Part shown: positions 1-8,959 of the stretch, piece by piece | Layout of the letters: each line of letters begins with the position of its first letter | Position numbering within the stretch: position 1 is the first letter of the stretch | NCBI GenBank assembly: GCA_964211495.1 | Contig: CAXORL010000005.1 | Coordinates: 1-64,000 of the forward strand | Source of the DNA: Faucicola osloensis_B | GTDB taxonomy: Bacteria > Pseudomonadota > Gammaproteobacteria > Pseudomonadales > Moraxellaceae | Direction: 5' to 3' | Length of the DNA stretch: 64,000 nucleotides | Translations under genes and position numbers: made by a program | Notes under the pieces: generated by a model | Database searches by the model: none | What the model was told of the DNA's origin: nothing | The model's input: only the letters and a program-made list of their open reading frames with translations

Positions 1-931
1 AAATTAGTTTTTTATAGTTAAAGATAACAATACTTACACTCATCAATATACTGGTCTCTAGGGTAATTAAGACAATTTTGGATAGCTCTGGCGCTATTGC
101 GTTTGAGGGGATACTTTCATCACTATAATGACGAACCACTTTAAGATGTTTGGCAATCGGTGATACTAGAACAAGTAGGCTTAATAGATAAAAATTTTGT
201 CGCAACGTCACAAAGGTAATGAGTAAAAAGTAAGCACCCAATAACATAAACCGATACAGGTGGCTCATGCTTTCTTTGCCTAAGGTGGTGGCAAGGGTAT
301 TTTTACTAGCGCCTGTATCCGTGTCAAAATCACGCATATTGTTAATCATCAATACGCAAGTGCATAGCAGTCCGATCACCACGGCAGCAATAATATCCAT
401 TACGCGGATAAATTGTGTTTGTAGGTACACGCCCCCTAGTACATTCACTAAGCCGAAGAATAAAAATACTGCTATTTCGCCTTTCGCATTGTACCCATAG
501 GGGTTTTTACCCATGGTATAGGTCACTGCGGCGATAATGGCGATGATGCCCAATGCTAGAAAGGTGAAGAAATCGGTCAGACTGTTAAAGCTCAGCCAAA
601 GTAAGCCAATACCGCAACCAAAAATAAACAGTGCCCAACTTATGATTAATTTCTTGAGGGTCTTAGGATTGATTGTCCCTTGCGCAGTCTGTCTGTCGAG
701 TCGATGGGCATCAGTACCCCGTATACCATCGCCGTAGTCGTTGGCTAAATTGGATAAAATCTGTAAGCCTAAGGCAACCCAAAGGCTTAGCAAAAAGATT
801 TGCCAATTTTTGCTGTTGAAGCTGCCAATACGCGAGTATGCCAACGCATTGGCTACTATAATGCCAGCCACCGCTAGTGGATAAGTGCGTGGGCGAGTCG
901 CTTGCCAAAATGCTTGTAAAAAATTCACCAT
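1..931 (-). CDS. menA: MenA-type prenyltransferase (1,4-dihydroxy-2-naphthoate polyprenyltransferase), 3' end beyond window
   Basis: UbiA-superfamily integral membrane enzyme that attaches the polyprenyl chain to dihydroxynaphthoate in menaquinone synthesis. Reading the minus strand from the ATG at 929-931 gives 310 open codons with no stop before the window edge. The start reads MVNFLQAFWQATRPRTYPLA. The polyprenyl-diphosphate site NDYGDGIRGTD lies near residues 64-74. A second Asp-rich motif, NNMRDFDTD, lies near residues 198-206. Many hydrophobic helices are visible. The length is already that of a full MenA, so only a few C-terminal residues should be missing. It lies 84 nt downstream of tex on the same strand. 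What is seen: the motifs and topology. What is inferred: the exact quinone substrate. Confidence 0.88.
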   Translation of the reverse strand, partial: MVNFLQAFWQATRPRTYPLAVAGIIVANALAYSRIGSFNSKNWQIFLLSLWVALGLQILSNLANDYGDGIRGTDAHRLDRQTAQGTINPKTLKKLIISWALFIFGCGIGLLWLSFNSLTDFFTFLALGIIAIIAAVTYTMGKNPYGYNAKGEIAVFLFFGLVNVLGGVYLQTQFIRVMDIIAAVVIGLLCTCVLMINNMRDFDTDTGASKNTLATTLGKESMSHLYRFMLLGAYFLLITFVTLRQNFYLLSLLVLVSPIAKHLKVVRHYSDESIPSNAIAPELSKIVLITLETSILMSVSIVIFNYKKLI

Positions 932-964
932 CACTCACTCGAAACCTTGTATCACCAATCGCAA

Positions 965-992
965 CATCTAAATGGATTTAGCCATTTAGATG
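965..992. repeat. Perfect 11-bp inverted repeat between tex and menA
   Basis: CATCTAAATGG and CCATTTAGATG flank a 6-nt loop. In the minus-strand transcript this is a strong stem between the two genes, but no run of U follows it, so it is not a standard intrinsic terminator. It could be an intercistronic stabilising or processing hairpin, or a protein site. Confidence 0.6.
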
Positions 993-1015
993 CACGTTTA
1001 CCAATGATGCGGGGT

Positions 1016-3565
1016 TTATGTTGATTTTTTTAGACCTGCTTGCGCTAACAATGCACCTAAGCTACCAATTTTTTGCGGTTTGTCGGCTGCTTGGTTTTGC
1101 GGTTTAGCGGCTTTATCACTACGTTGAGGTTTGCCCGAATGTTTGGCTGATTTGCTGCCGCGCTCGCTATGGTCTGCATGTTTTTTCGCCGTACCAGCCA
1201 CTGGTTGGTTGGCACTTTTTGCTTTATTAGCGGGTGCTTTTTCAGCAGCTTTGGCTACCATTGGGGTGTCTGACTTCATGCTAAAGCCCACGCGTTTACG
1301 CTGTTCATCCACTGAAATCACGCGAACCGTAACGATATCACCTGGTTTGACGTGATTTAACGGATCGGCGATAAACTCGTTACCCATCTCTGAGATATGT
1401 ACCAAGCCATCTTGATGTACGCCAACATCAACAAAACAACCAAAACTTGTCACATTGGTGACCACACCTTCAAGCGTCATGCCTTCGGTTAAATCGTTGA
1501 GGCTATTGACATCGTCACGAAACTGCGCTGTTTTAAAGCTCGGTCTTGGATCGTGTGCAGGTTTGGCTAATTCTTGTTTGATGGCAGCGGCTTTCAGCGT
1601 TGCTTGCTCGACATCGTTAACCTCATCGTTTGCGGCACTGACCAGTGAAGCGGTCAGATTGTTAAGCGATGACTCGTCGCCTAGCACATCGTTGAGATTG
1701 TTGTCAGTTGAAGCCAGCCATTGTTTGACCAGCTCGTAGTTTTCTGGGTGTAACCCTGTGGCATCTAACGGCTCATCACCGCCACGAATGCGTAAAAAAC
1801 CTGCCGCTTGTTCGAAAGTTTTGGCACCCAATCTTGGGACGTTTTTGAGCTGTTCACGGTTGGCAAATGCGCCGTGTTCGTTGCGGTAGTTGACAATTTG
1901 CTGTGCTACATTGACATTGAGACCTGCGATATAGGACAAAATCGCAGGGCTTGCGGTATTGACATCTACGCCTACTGCATTCACGCAGTCTTGCGTGACT
2001 TTGGTTAAACTATCAGCCAGCTGCGTTTGGTTGACGTCATGCTGATATTGACCCACGCCAATGGCTTTGGGATCGACTTTAACCAGCTCAGACAAGGGAT
2101 CTTGCAAACGACGGGCAATCGATACCGCCCCACGAATGGATACATCAAGCTCTTGTAATTCTTGCGATGCCAGTTCGCTTGCTGAGTACACAGACGCACC
2201 AGACTCATTGACCACCACAGGCACGGCTTTGATATCGCCGTTTCCTTGAGCGCTGTTTTCTGCCAAAATTTCTTTGATTAAAGCATCTGTCTCACGGCTA
2301 GCCGTACCATTACCAATGGCGATTAAATCCACATGGTGGTTTTTGAGTAAATCGGCAATGGTTTGTTTGGCTTCATCGACCTTATTGTCTGGGGCAAATG
2401 GATATACCGTTGCAATCGCAAAACTATCATCGCTATTTTTGGCAACATGACCCAGACTATCAACCACAGCCATTTTAACCCCATGACGGATACCCGGATC
2501 GACGCCTAGAATCGTTTTTTGACCCGCTGGGGCTGCCATTAATAGATGCTGTAAATTGTTTGCAAACACGTCAATTGCTGCTGATTCGGCCGTTAAGCGT
2601 TTTTCTGTGAGCAAACGATGCTCAATATGCGGACGCCATTTATCCAACCACAGTTTTTTGCCCAGTGACAGTAAAAATTGTTGACGTTCACTAGGCTCAG
2701 CAGCCGTTAAGTTAAATGCGTGATTAATTTGCTCAATAAACGGCGCATCATCGCCTTCAATGGCAATCGTCAGTACGTTGTCTTGGCGACCGCGTAGCAT
2801 CGCTAATAATCGATGATTGGGTAGACGCGCCAAGCTTTCAGCGTGGTCAAAATAGTCTTTGTATTTTTCGCCGACTTCCCGCTTTTCCTCACCCACTAAA
2901 CGGCTATGAATTTGGGCGATTTTACCAAAGCCGACGCGCAGTTTATCGAGTAGGTCAAGCTGCTGTGTCCACTCATCGATAATAATGGCACCGATGCCTG
3001 ATAGCTGTTTTTCTTTATCTTCAAAAATTGACGCTTCGGCTTCGCCGTTGTCATCCTGTACAGGCGCTGGCGCTTGATAATCTGATAATGCTGAGGCTGG
3101 GCTTACCGAGTCATTTAAAACCGCCAAGGCAATTGGCTCAAGTCCTGCTTCACGCGCTTGGGTTGCCAATGAGCGGCGGCGCGGACGATACGGCAAATAA
3201 ATGTCTTCTAATTCAAGTTTGGATGCCGCTTGATTGATGCGTTCATTCAATTCATCGGTCAGCTTATTTTGTGAAGTCAATAGCTCAATGATTTTTTGGC
3301 GGCGAATGGCCATGTCCCGTTCATAGCTGAGCGATTTTTCCAGACTACGCAATTGTACGTCATCGAGCCCGCCGGTTTGGTCTTTACGATAGCGTGCAAT
3401 GAACGGAATCGTCGCCCCATCATCATAGAGTTTGACGAATGCCATCATTTGGTTGAGTTTGATACCAAGATTGGCAGCTAATTTTTGATAAATGGCTTGC
3501 TGGACTTGCTCAGAGAGTACATCTACCGCTGGATTAGCCGCAATGGCAGTAACGTTTGTAGTCAT
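1016..3565 (-). CDS. tex: Tex-family transcription accessory / RNA-binding protein
   Basis: Tex is a conserved cytoplasmic nucleic-acid-binding protein linked to transcription and RNA turnover. With the ATG at 3565 it is 849 residues. The N-terminal helical Tex domain includes PFIARYRKDQTGGLDD near residue 55. The middle has a YqgF/RNase H-like fold beginning ILGVDPGIRHG. Helix-hairpin-helix motifs follow (VNTASPAILSYIAGL). The C-terminal S1 domain contains GMTLEGVVTNVTSFGCFVDV. A basic, low-complexity Ala/Lys/Pro-rich tail of about 80 residues follows S1. A GTG at 3580 in the same frame is a possible alternative start; neither start has a strong ribosome site. An extended -10 promoter candidate lies just upstream. 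Family identification is firm; the cellular role is known only in general terms. Confidence 0.95.
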   Translation of the reverse strand: MTTNVTAIAANPAVDVLSEQVQQAIYQKLAANLGIKLNQMMAFVKLYDDGATIPFIARYRKDQTGGLDDVQLRSLEKSLSYERDMAIRRQKIIELLTSQNKLTDELNERINQAASKLELEDIYLPYRPRRRSLATQAREAGLEPIALAVLNDSVSPASALSDYQAPAPVQDDNGEAEASIFEDKEKQLSGIGAIIIDEWTQQLDLLDKLRVGFGKIAQIHSRLVGEEKREVGEKYKDYFDHAESLARLPNHRLLAMLRGRQDNVLTIAIEGDDAPFIEQINHAFNLTAAEPSERQQFLLSLGKKLWLDKWRPHIEHRLLTEKRLTAESAAIDVFANNLQHLLMAAPAGQKTILGVDPGIRHGVKMAVVDSLGHVAKNSDDSFAIATVYPFAPDNKVDEAKQTIADLLKNHHVDLIAIGNGTASRETDALIKEILAENSAQGNGDIKAVPVVVNESGASVYSASELASQELQELDVSIRGAVSIARRLQDPLSELVKVDPKAIGVGQYQHDVNQTQLADSLTKVTQDCVNAVGVDVNTASPAILSYIAGLNVNVAQQIVNYRNEHGAFANREQLKNVPRLGAKTFEQAAGFLRIRGGDEPLDATGLHPENYELVKQWLASTDNNLNDVLGDESSLNNLTASLVSAANDEVNDVEQATLKAAAIKQELAKPAHDPRPSFKTAQFRDDVNSLNDLTEGMTLEGVVTNVTSFGCFVDVGVHQDGLVHISEMGNEFIADPLNHVKPGDIVTVRVISVDEQRKRVGFSMKSDTPMVAKAAEKAPANKAKSANQPVAGTAKKHADHSERGSKSAKHSGKPQRSDKAAKPQNQAADKPQKIGSLGALLAQAGLKKST

Positions 3566-3589
3566 ATTTTTGCCTAACACTTATAAGGA

Positions 3590-3612
3590 TGAACTCATAA
3601 CTTCAGAGTTCA
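3590..3612. repeat. Inverted repeat in the tex leader
   Basis: TGAACTC and GAGTTCA are separated by 9 nt. The repeat lies between the putative tex -10 element and the tex start, so it could act as an operator or leader hairpin. No regulator can be assigned. Confidence 0.4.
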
Positions 3613-3615
3613 CGC

Positions 3616-3624
3616 ATTATAACA
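3616..3624 (-). promoter_or_regulatory. Extended -10 promoter candidate for tex
   Basis: The minus strand reads TGTTATAAT, a perfect extended -10 (TGnTATAAT). It is about 50 nt upstream of the tex ATG. No good -35 is visible, which is common for extended -10 promoters. Confidence 0.5.
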
Positions 3625-4132
3625 AAACAATACAAAAAGATAATAGGTAAACGCCATTTTAACAAAAATCTTTAGTGAATTTTTATCTTGCCAACGATAC
3701 CGCTGTTGTTAAACTAAAATTTTGCTAACTGATGACTATATAATAGGTGGCTACCCTATCAGCTAACGTCGCATTTTTAGCAAAATCACTACAGCAATCG
3801 ACACATTTTTTTGCTTCAATAACCGCATAATCACGCAAATTTAGCTGAATAATAAGATTGATAATGCTTGCAAGTTGTAACCAATCGTTTCAAAATACCT
3901 TTATCAGTCCTTAATAAAAAATTTTATACCCATATATTTTATAGCATTGCCTGTCCTAACTATTAATTATAAGGTTCAGTTCAACACGCTAATGGAACAT
4001 GTTTAGCGTTTATAAAAAACAATTGGGTATGTATAAAAACTGTGTAGCAAAAACAATGTAGAGAAAACAACATTCCAGTGAAAATAACATTGGTGATAGG
4101 AATATCGACGATAAAAATGAGGAAAATAATCA
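3625..4132. other. AT-rich divergent intergenic region between tex and ompR
   Basis: About 510 bp with no convincing open reading frame on either strand. It must hold the ompR promoter. The notable structure is a 7-bp inverted repeat at 3986-4009. Start-proximal bases 4117-4132 carry GAGGAAAA, a usable ribosome site for ompR. Confidence 0.5.
3986..4009. promoter_or_regulatory. Perfect inverted repeat upstream of ompR (operator candidate)
   Basis: ACGCTAA and TTAGCGT are exact inverse complements with a 10-nt spacer, about 125 bp upstream of the ompR start. The spacing would suit a dimeric regulator, possibly autoregulation. This is inference from the symmetry only. Confidence 0.4.
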
Positions 4133-4906
4133 ATGAGTGACGACATCAACCCCACTGTAGAATCTACCCCCAATCAATCAGCCGCCGGCGATATGAATCA
4201 GCGCATTTTGGTCGTTGATGATGATGCGCGTCTTCGTACCTTGTTGCAACGTTTCTTGGAAGACGATGGTTATATTGTACGTACTGCGCATGATGGTAGC
4301 CAAATGGACAAATTGATGCAGCGCGAGTTATTTTCGCTGATTGTGCTTGATTTGATGCTACCTAACGAAGACGGTATCAGTATTTGCCATCGCTTACGCG
4401 CAGAAAACTCCGATATTCCAATTATTATGTTGACCGCTAAAGGTTCCGATGCCGATCGTATCGCAGGACTTGAAGCAGGCGCGGATGATTATCTACCGAA
4501 ACCCTTTAACCCCAAAGAATTATTGGCACGTATTAAAGCCGTATTGCGTCGGCAAACGCGTGAATTGCCAGGCGCACCCAGTCAGCAAATGGAAGTGGTC
4601 GAATTTGGCTCATGGACATTAGATTTATCAACGCGTACCCTAAAACGTGATGGTAACATCGTGACCTTAACCACAGGTGAATTTAGTGTATTAAAGGCTT
4701 TGGTGCAACATCCCCGTGAGCCATTAACCCGTGATAAACTGATGAATCTGGCACGCGGCCGTGAATGGGGCGCAATGGAGCGCTCCATTGATGTGCAAGT
4801 ATCGCGTTTACGGCGTCTTATCGAAGATAACCCTTCGCAAGCGCGCTATATCCAAACCGTTTGGGGCGTGGGCTACGTGTTTGTACCCGATGGCGCAGAT
4901 AGCTAA
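4133..4906 (+). CDS. ompR: OmpR-family response regulator
   Basis: Two-domain regulator of 257 residues. The receiver domain (about 24-140) has the acidic pair D29/D30, the phospho-acceptor D73 in VLDLMLP, T101 and the signalling lysine K123 in LPKPF. The C-terminal winged-helix domain (about 155-252) has the OmpR-type recognition region RSIDVQVSRLRRLIEDN. An acidic extension of about 22 residues precedes the receiver. In many gammaproteobacteria ompR is followed by envZ. Here the next gene, 73 nt on, is an unrelated GTPase, so no cognate kinase is encoded beside it. The symbol rests on close resemblance to OmpR; another OmpR-subfamily member cannot be fully excluded. Confidence 0.88.
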   Translation: MSDDINPTVESTPNQSAAGDMNQRILVVDDDARLRTLLQRFLEDDGYIVRTAHDGSQMDKLMQRELFSLIVLDLMLPNEDGISICHRLRAENSDIPIIMLTAKGSDADRIAGLEAGADDYLPKPFNPKELLARIKAVLRRQTRELPGAPSQQMEVVEFGSWTLDLSTRTLKRDGNIVTLTTGEFSVLKALVQHPREPLTRDKLMNLARGREWGAMERSIDVQVSRLRRLIEDNPSQARYIQTVWGVGYVFVPDGADS

Positions 4907-4979
4907 ACAAGGGCTATTTAACAGAGCGGATTAAGAAAGCGAGTTAAAAAAGCTAAGTTAACAGAGTTAAGAAATTTTT

Positions 4980-6062
4980 ATGATAAAACCGTTGATTGTA
5001 AATACAGCCTGTCACCTGGTGATGGGCTTTTTAGGTTCTGGTAAAACCAGTTTTATCAATGCCTGTATCGCGCATTTTCAGCAGCAAGAAAAGTGGGCGA
5101 TTTTGGTCAATGAAGCAGGTCAAATCGGTATTGATGAAAAGCTATTGACGGGTAATGCTGACCATGATTTAGCGATTCGCCAAGTATCTGGTGGCTGTAT
5201 CTGCTGTACGTCGCAACTGCCGCTACAGATTGCGCTCGCTCGCTTGACTTCTGAGTATAGACCTGACCGATTATGGATTGAGCCAACAGGGCTTGCACAC
5301 CCGCGCGAGCTGATTGAACAGCTATCTGCACCGCATTGGCAAACTGCGCTGTCGCTAAAATCTGCCATCAGTATCGTCAATGTGCGTCATTGGCAAGATG
5401 CCCGTTATCGTGACAATGAAGGCTACCAAGCGCATGTGCGATTTTGTGATGTGGTGGTGATTAATCGCTTTCATGGGTTGGATGACACCCAAAAGACCCA
5501 ACTGACCTCATGGGTAAAAGGCCTAAACCCTAAAGCAAAATTGATTTGGCAAGCAGCACAAACGCTGAGCGAAGACAATCTGCGGCAATTGCAACAAGCG
5601 CTCAAGCAATCAAGCCAAGTGCTTGCCAAGCGTAGCCACTACCAACAAATTAGCTTAACAAGCTTTGCTCAGTCCCCCGCCCCACCCACTACCCAAGCCG
5701 ACACAACCCAATCGCCAACAGCTGCCAATGATGACTTGCCATTTCGCTATCATGATGTACAAAACGGCTATCAAATCATCGGCTGGCGGGTGTCAGCCGA
5801 ATGGACAATTGATATGACTGTGCTGATGGAATGGCTTTTGGCACTGCCCAACTGGCAACGTATTAAATCGGTGGTTCATATCAAACTTACGCATGATGAG
5901 CAATGGCAAACCATGAATTTTACCCCAGATTCGCTCGATTTGGTGGCCTGTGAGCCACAAACTGATAACCGCATTGAAGTGATTTTTTTGGATAACACTA
6001 TCGAATTGGATTTTGATAAGCTCGATACTGAGCTGATGATGATGTTTGGGCATATCCGTTAA
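4980..6062 (+). CDS. CobW/YjiA-type G3E GTPase
   Basis: Metal-related P-loop GTPase of the COG0523 group, 360 residues, cytoplasmic. The N-terminal GTPase has the P-loop GFLGSGKT (about 17-24). NEAGQIGIDEKLL lies in the switch I region. The metal-binding CxCC motif is in SGGCICC (about 70-76), and WIEPTG is the Walker B region. The guanine-specificity motif, normally NKxD, appears as NRFHGLD, so its lysine is missing. The C-terminal CobW domain spans about 255-355. Family members move zinc, cobalt or iron to client proteins or help in metal shortage; the metal here cannot be told from sequence. No Zur-like site was recognised upstream. Several near-repeats of gttaa occupy the gap after ompR. 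Confidence 0.88.
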   Translation: MIKPLIVNTACHLVMGFLGSGKTSFINACIAHFQQQEKWAILVNEAGQIGIDEKLLTGNADHDLAIRQVSGGCICCTSQLPLQIALARLTSEYRPDRLWIEPTGLAHPRELIEQLSAPHWQTALSLKSAISIVNVRHWQDARYRDNEGYQAHVRFCDVVVINRFHGLDDTQKTQLTSWVKGLNPKAKLIWQAAQTLSEDNLRQLQQALKQSSQVLAKRSHYQQISLTSFAQSPAPPTTQADTTQSPTAANDDLPFRYHDVQNGYQIIGWRVSAEWTIDMTVLMEWLLALPNWQRIKSVVHIKLTHDEQWQTMNFTPDSLDLVACEPQTDNRIEVIFLDNTIELDFDKLDTELMMMFGHIR

Positions 6063-6129
6063 GCTTACGTTTGATGGATAGCCCATTTTATTGTCTATTT
6101 TTTTGATTTTGCGGCTGTTTTTTCATTGA

Positions 6130-6942
6130 TTATGTGGCGTTAACATCGGGCGTGATACGGATGATAGCGTCATTTTCAAGGTTTTTTTCTTGCATATCAA
6201 ACCCTGTATGAGTGATGGTGAGCAAGCTACTCACGCGCGTCCCATAGCTACTTCCCAGCAGCTTGTCGAGGCGATTGGCAGGAATAAAAATAGAAGACAA
6301 CGCCAACTCTGTCTCCATACCTAACCCTGTATCAGGTAGCTGGGTGATAGGCGCTTGTTCACGGTCTTGCAATATCTCAAATGCCACGTTTTTCCAATTG
6401 GCTGTTTGCCAATCCTCATGCCCAGCAAGCAGCGGCAACAACTCTTGTCGTACTCGCCTGCGCAGTTTTTCCGTTTTAAACCATGCCGTATTTGGTTGAC
6501 CATTGGATAACACGTACAAACCTTTTGCCAATACCTCGATGCCATACCCTTTATTATTGAGTAGCACCGCTTGCTGCCGATCACCGATGACTAGATTGAA
6601 ACCATCGTAGCAAGGCAAATCAATTTGTCTTGCGAAAGCTAGCGGCGACCACTCACCACTTAAATAATCAAGGATTAACTGACCTCGGGAGGTGGCAAAG
6701 ACAGGCTTATCTTTGATAATCTCTCGGTAATTTAAAATCACCCCCCAGCGCCCATGCGCAGGATCGATACCCAACCAAGTGCCCCCTGCTTGCGCATCTT
6801 GTCCCGCGATGATTTTTTTTCCATTCGGCAATTGCCATTCATGCAGTGCGCGTGTAGGACGCTGCAAAAATTCATCCCGATTGGATAATAATACCAAGGG
6901 TTTATCCTCAAACAGCTGCCAAGCTAACGCCACAATGCACAT
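6130..6942 (-). CDS. NRDE (TANGO2-like) family protein
   Basis: Protein of 270 residues starting MCIVALAW, with the family's NRDE motif at residues 21-24 and GGTWLGID near residue 54. The start has a good ribosome site (GAAGGAAT, 8 nt before ATG). Relatives in animals (TANGO2) have been linked to heme and lipid handling, and the invariant Cys2 could be an N-terminal nucleophile after removal of Met1. Biochemical function in bacteria is not established. It converges with the CobW-type gene (67 nt between stops) and is divergent from the glycosyltransferase. Confidence 0.85.
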   Translation of the reverse strand: MCIVALAWQLFEDKPLVLLSNRDEFLQRPTRALHEWQLPNGKKIIAGQDAQAGGTWLGIDPAHGRWGVILNYREIIKDKPVFATSRGQLILDYLSGEWSPLAFARQIDLPCYDGFNLVIGDRQQAVLLNNKGYGIEVLAKGLYVLSNGQPNTAWFKTEKLRRRVRQELLPLLAGHEDWQTANWKNVAFEILQDREQAPITQLPDTGLGMETELALSSIFIPANRLDKLLGSSYGTRVSSLLTITHTGFDMQEKNLENDAIIRITPDVNAT

Positions 6943-7114
6943 ACTTTATTCCTTCTAACTGGTTACCATGCCATCGACCATTAAACCCTGTATCAGCTCG
7001 ATTACTCATTCCCTAGCTTAGCACCCAAAACTTTTTTGGCAATCACCAAATCGTCATATTGTTCATTTATGATAAAAAATCTAAAAACTGCCGTTTTAAA
7101 CGATTATTGCCCTT

Positions 7115-7861
7115 GTGAATGAGCTTATGACGCCAATTAGCATTGTGATTATTACCCTAAACGAAGCCGAACGTATCGGTAATATTTTGCGTGACTTAGC
7201 CCAGCAAAGCTACCAAAATTTTGAAGTCATTGTGGTGGATTCCAACAGCGAAGATGACACTTGTCAAATTGCAGCCAGTTTTCGCCATCAACTGCCGGCG
7301 ATAAGCGTACATAAAATGTCAAAGCGTGGCGTCAGCTTGGGTCGTAATACAGGGGCAAGCCTAGCCAAAAATGAACGGATACTGTTCTTAGATGCCGATG
7401 TGCGGTTGGATGCAGACTTTTTGCAAAAAGCCAGTCAATTATTGGATAGAAAATCCCTAAAAGTAGCCGGCGTGTACATGAATGCTGACTACCTAAAACC
7501 TTGGTTTACAGTGGGTTATCAGCTGTTTAATATGGGTATTTTTGTTAGCCAATTTTTATCGCCAACAGCGGTCGGTGCGTGTATTTTTTCCAGTAAATCT
7601 GTGCATGAGCAATTGGGTGGTTTTGATGAGTCTATCACCCTGTGTGAAGATTGTGACTATGTCAATCGCGCCAAAAAAATCACCCGTTATCAGATGCTAC
7701 CGCTCACCTTTCGCTTCGACCCACGCCGCTTGCAGCAAGATGGCTATTTTAATACGGGCTGGAAATACCTGCATGCCAATTTATATCGTTTCTTTGTTGG
7801 CGAAATCCGTGATAACAAAATCCGTTACCAGTTTGGGCATTATGGTACACAAAAAAAATAG
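7115..7861 (+). CDS. Family 2 glycosyltransferase
   Basis: GT-A fold enzyme of 248 residues (244 if it starts at the in-frame ATG 7127). It begins ISIVIITLNEAERIG and has VVDSNSEDDT for nucleotide sugar binding, a DxD-type motif in LFLDADVRLD (near 91-100), and the acceptor-side ED in LCEDCDY. A hydrophobic patch around 135-165 may lie on the membrane. No glycan cluster surrounds it, so donor and acceptor are unknown. The GTG at 7115 gives the longest frame, but the ATG at 7127 aligns better with the usual family start; neither has a strong ribosome site. The stop codon lies inside the terminator stem. Confidence 0.85.
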   Translation: MNELMTPISIVIITLNEAERIGNILRDLAQQSYQNFEVIVVDSNSEDDTCQIAASFRHQLPAISVHKMSKRGVSLGRNTGASLAKNERILFLDADVRLDADFLQKASQLLDRKSLKVAGVYMNADYLKPWFTVGYQLFNMGIFVSQFLSPTAVGACIFSSKSVHEQLGGFDESITLCEDCDYVNRAKKITRYQMLPLTFRFDPRRLQQDGYFNTGWKYLHANLYRFFVGEIRDNKIRYQFGHYGTQKK

Positions 7862-7884
7862 CGTCGGTGGTGACGCTATTTTTT
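7853..7884. terminator. Bidirectional intrinsic terminator
   Basis: The stem AAAAAATAGCGTC / GACGCTATTTTTT has a 6-nt loop and serves the convergent glycosyltransferase and crotonase genes. The left arm includes the glycosyltransferase stop codon. Confidence 0.85.
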
Positions 7885-7913
7885 GCAGGATTTTTTGGAG
7901 CTTGCCCTATGCT

Positions 7914-8735
7914 TTATCGCCCTTTAAACTTAGCAGGACGCTTTTGCATAAAGGCGGTAATCCCTTCTTTAAAGTCTTCACTGGTCGCCATTTGCATTTG
8001 GTAAATTACCTCTTGGTCTAGCGCGATATCTAGTCCTGCAAATGCCACTTGATTAATCGATTGCTTCATTGCCGCCAGCGCTAAGGTTGGCAAGCTTGTG
8101 AGGCGGTCGGTCAGTTTTTTCACTGCCGCATCAAGCGCATCTTGACTCACCAGCGCATTCACCAACCCCAAATCTTCTGCCTTTTGCGCGGTGATTTGCT
8201 CACCCAACATCACAAGCTCAGTGGTTTTAGCGGCACCAATCAACTCCGATAACAGATAAATACCACCACCATCAGGCACTAGCCCGATATTGACAAAGGC
8301 TTGTAAAAATTTAGCATTGTCACTGGCGACGCGAAAATCACAAGCTAACGCGATATTCATGCCTGCGCCCGCACACGCGCCATTGATACGCGCAATAATC
8401 GGCTTGCTGATTTTGCGGATACGGCGCGTAATGTCCGCAATCCCAATCGTCAGGCTGTGCGACATTTTCAGTAGGTTTTCGCGGTTATCTGCGCCTGATA
8501 GCATCTCGCGAATATCACCACCGCTAGAAAACCCCTTGCCTGCGCCTGTGATGACAATCACTTTGGCGGCTGTGTCGTATTGGGCGTAATCAAGGGCTTG
8601 ATAAAGCTCCGATTTCATCACGCTATTGAGCGCATTGAGTGATGCTGGATCATTGAGGATAATCGTCGCAACACTATCTGCAACATCATATGTGACTTTT
8701 TGAAAGATGGGTTGTTGTGTTTGGGTTGCCGTCAT
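7914..8735 (-). CDS. Enoyl-CoA hydratase/isomerase (crotonase) family protein
   Basis: Crotonase fold, 273 residues, acting on an acyl-CoA. The first oxyanion-hole segment is GKGFSSGGDI (near 67-76). The second is NGACAGAGMNIALACD. After it, GLVPDGGG carries Asp where classic hydratases carry the second catalytic Glu. That pattern is typical of PaoG/PaaG-like isomerases, so isomerisation is as likely as hydration. The start has a good ribosome site (AAGGAT). No other fatty acid or phenylacetate genes are adjacent, so the substrate cannot be assigned. Confidence 0.87.
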   Translation of the reverse strand: MTATQTQQPIFQKVTYDVADSVATIILNDPASLNALNSVMKSELYQALDYAQYDTAAKVIVITGAGKGFSSGGDIREMLSGADNRENLLKMSHSLTIGIADITRRIRKISKPIIARINGACAGAGMNIALACDFRVASDNAKFLQAFVNIGLVPDGGGIYLLSELIGAAKTTELVMLGEQITAQKAEDLGLVNALVSQDALDAAVKKLTDRLTSLPTLALAAMKQSINQVAFAGLDIALDQEVIYQMQMATSEDFKEGITAFMQKRPAKFKGR

Positions 8736-8870
8736 GGGTCATCCTTATACCAAAGAAATAAAAACAATAAACCACTTCATCTTACCGAAATTATTTTTTT
8801 TTGGGAAATAAAACGCGACTTGTAAGGTCAACAATCCAAACCCAACCACAAAATTTTTACAATTTTCAAA

Positions 8871-8890
8871 ATTTCTGTATTGACAGAAAT
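8871..8890. promoter_or_regulatory. Palindromic operator overlapping a -35 box upstream of the GbsR-type gene
   Basis: ATTTCTGT and ACAGAAAT form a perfect 8-bp palindrome with a 4-nt spacer. A consensus -35 (TTGACA, 8880-8885) lies inside it, and a weak -10 (CAAAAT) follows at 17 nt. Binding here would block RNA polymerase, which suits autorepression. A 17/20 match recurs at 9981-10000. Confidence 0.55.
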
Positions 8891-8959
8891 ATATAAAAAG
8901 CTCAAAATAATTAAAAATTGATTGATTTATATCTATTGACTTACACACAGGGCTAAAAA

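Noticed and set aside
8880..8885. TTGACA at 9990-9995 as -35 of the epimerase gene
   Set aside because: It lies only about 20 nt before the ATG, so transcription would begin inside the gene; it is better seen as part of an operator-like copy.
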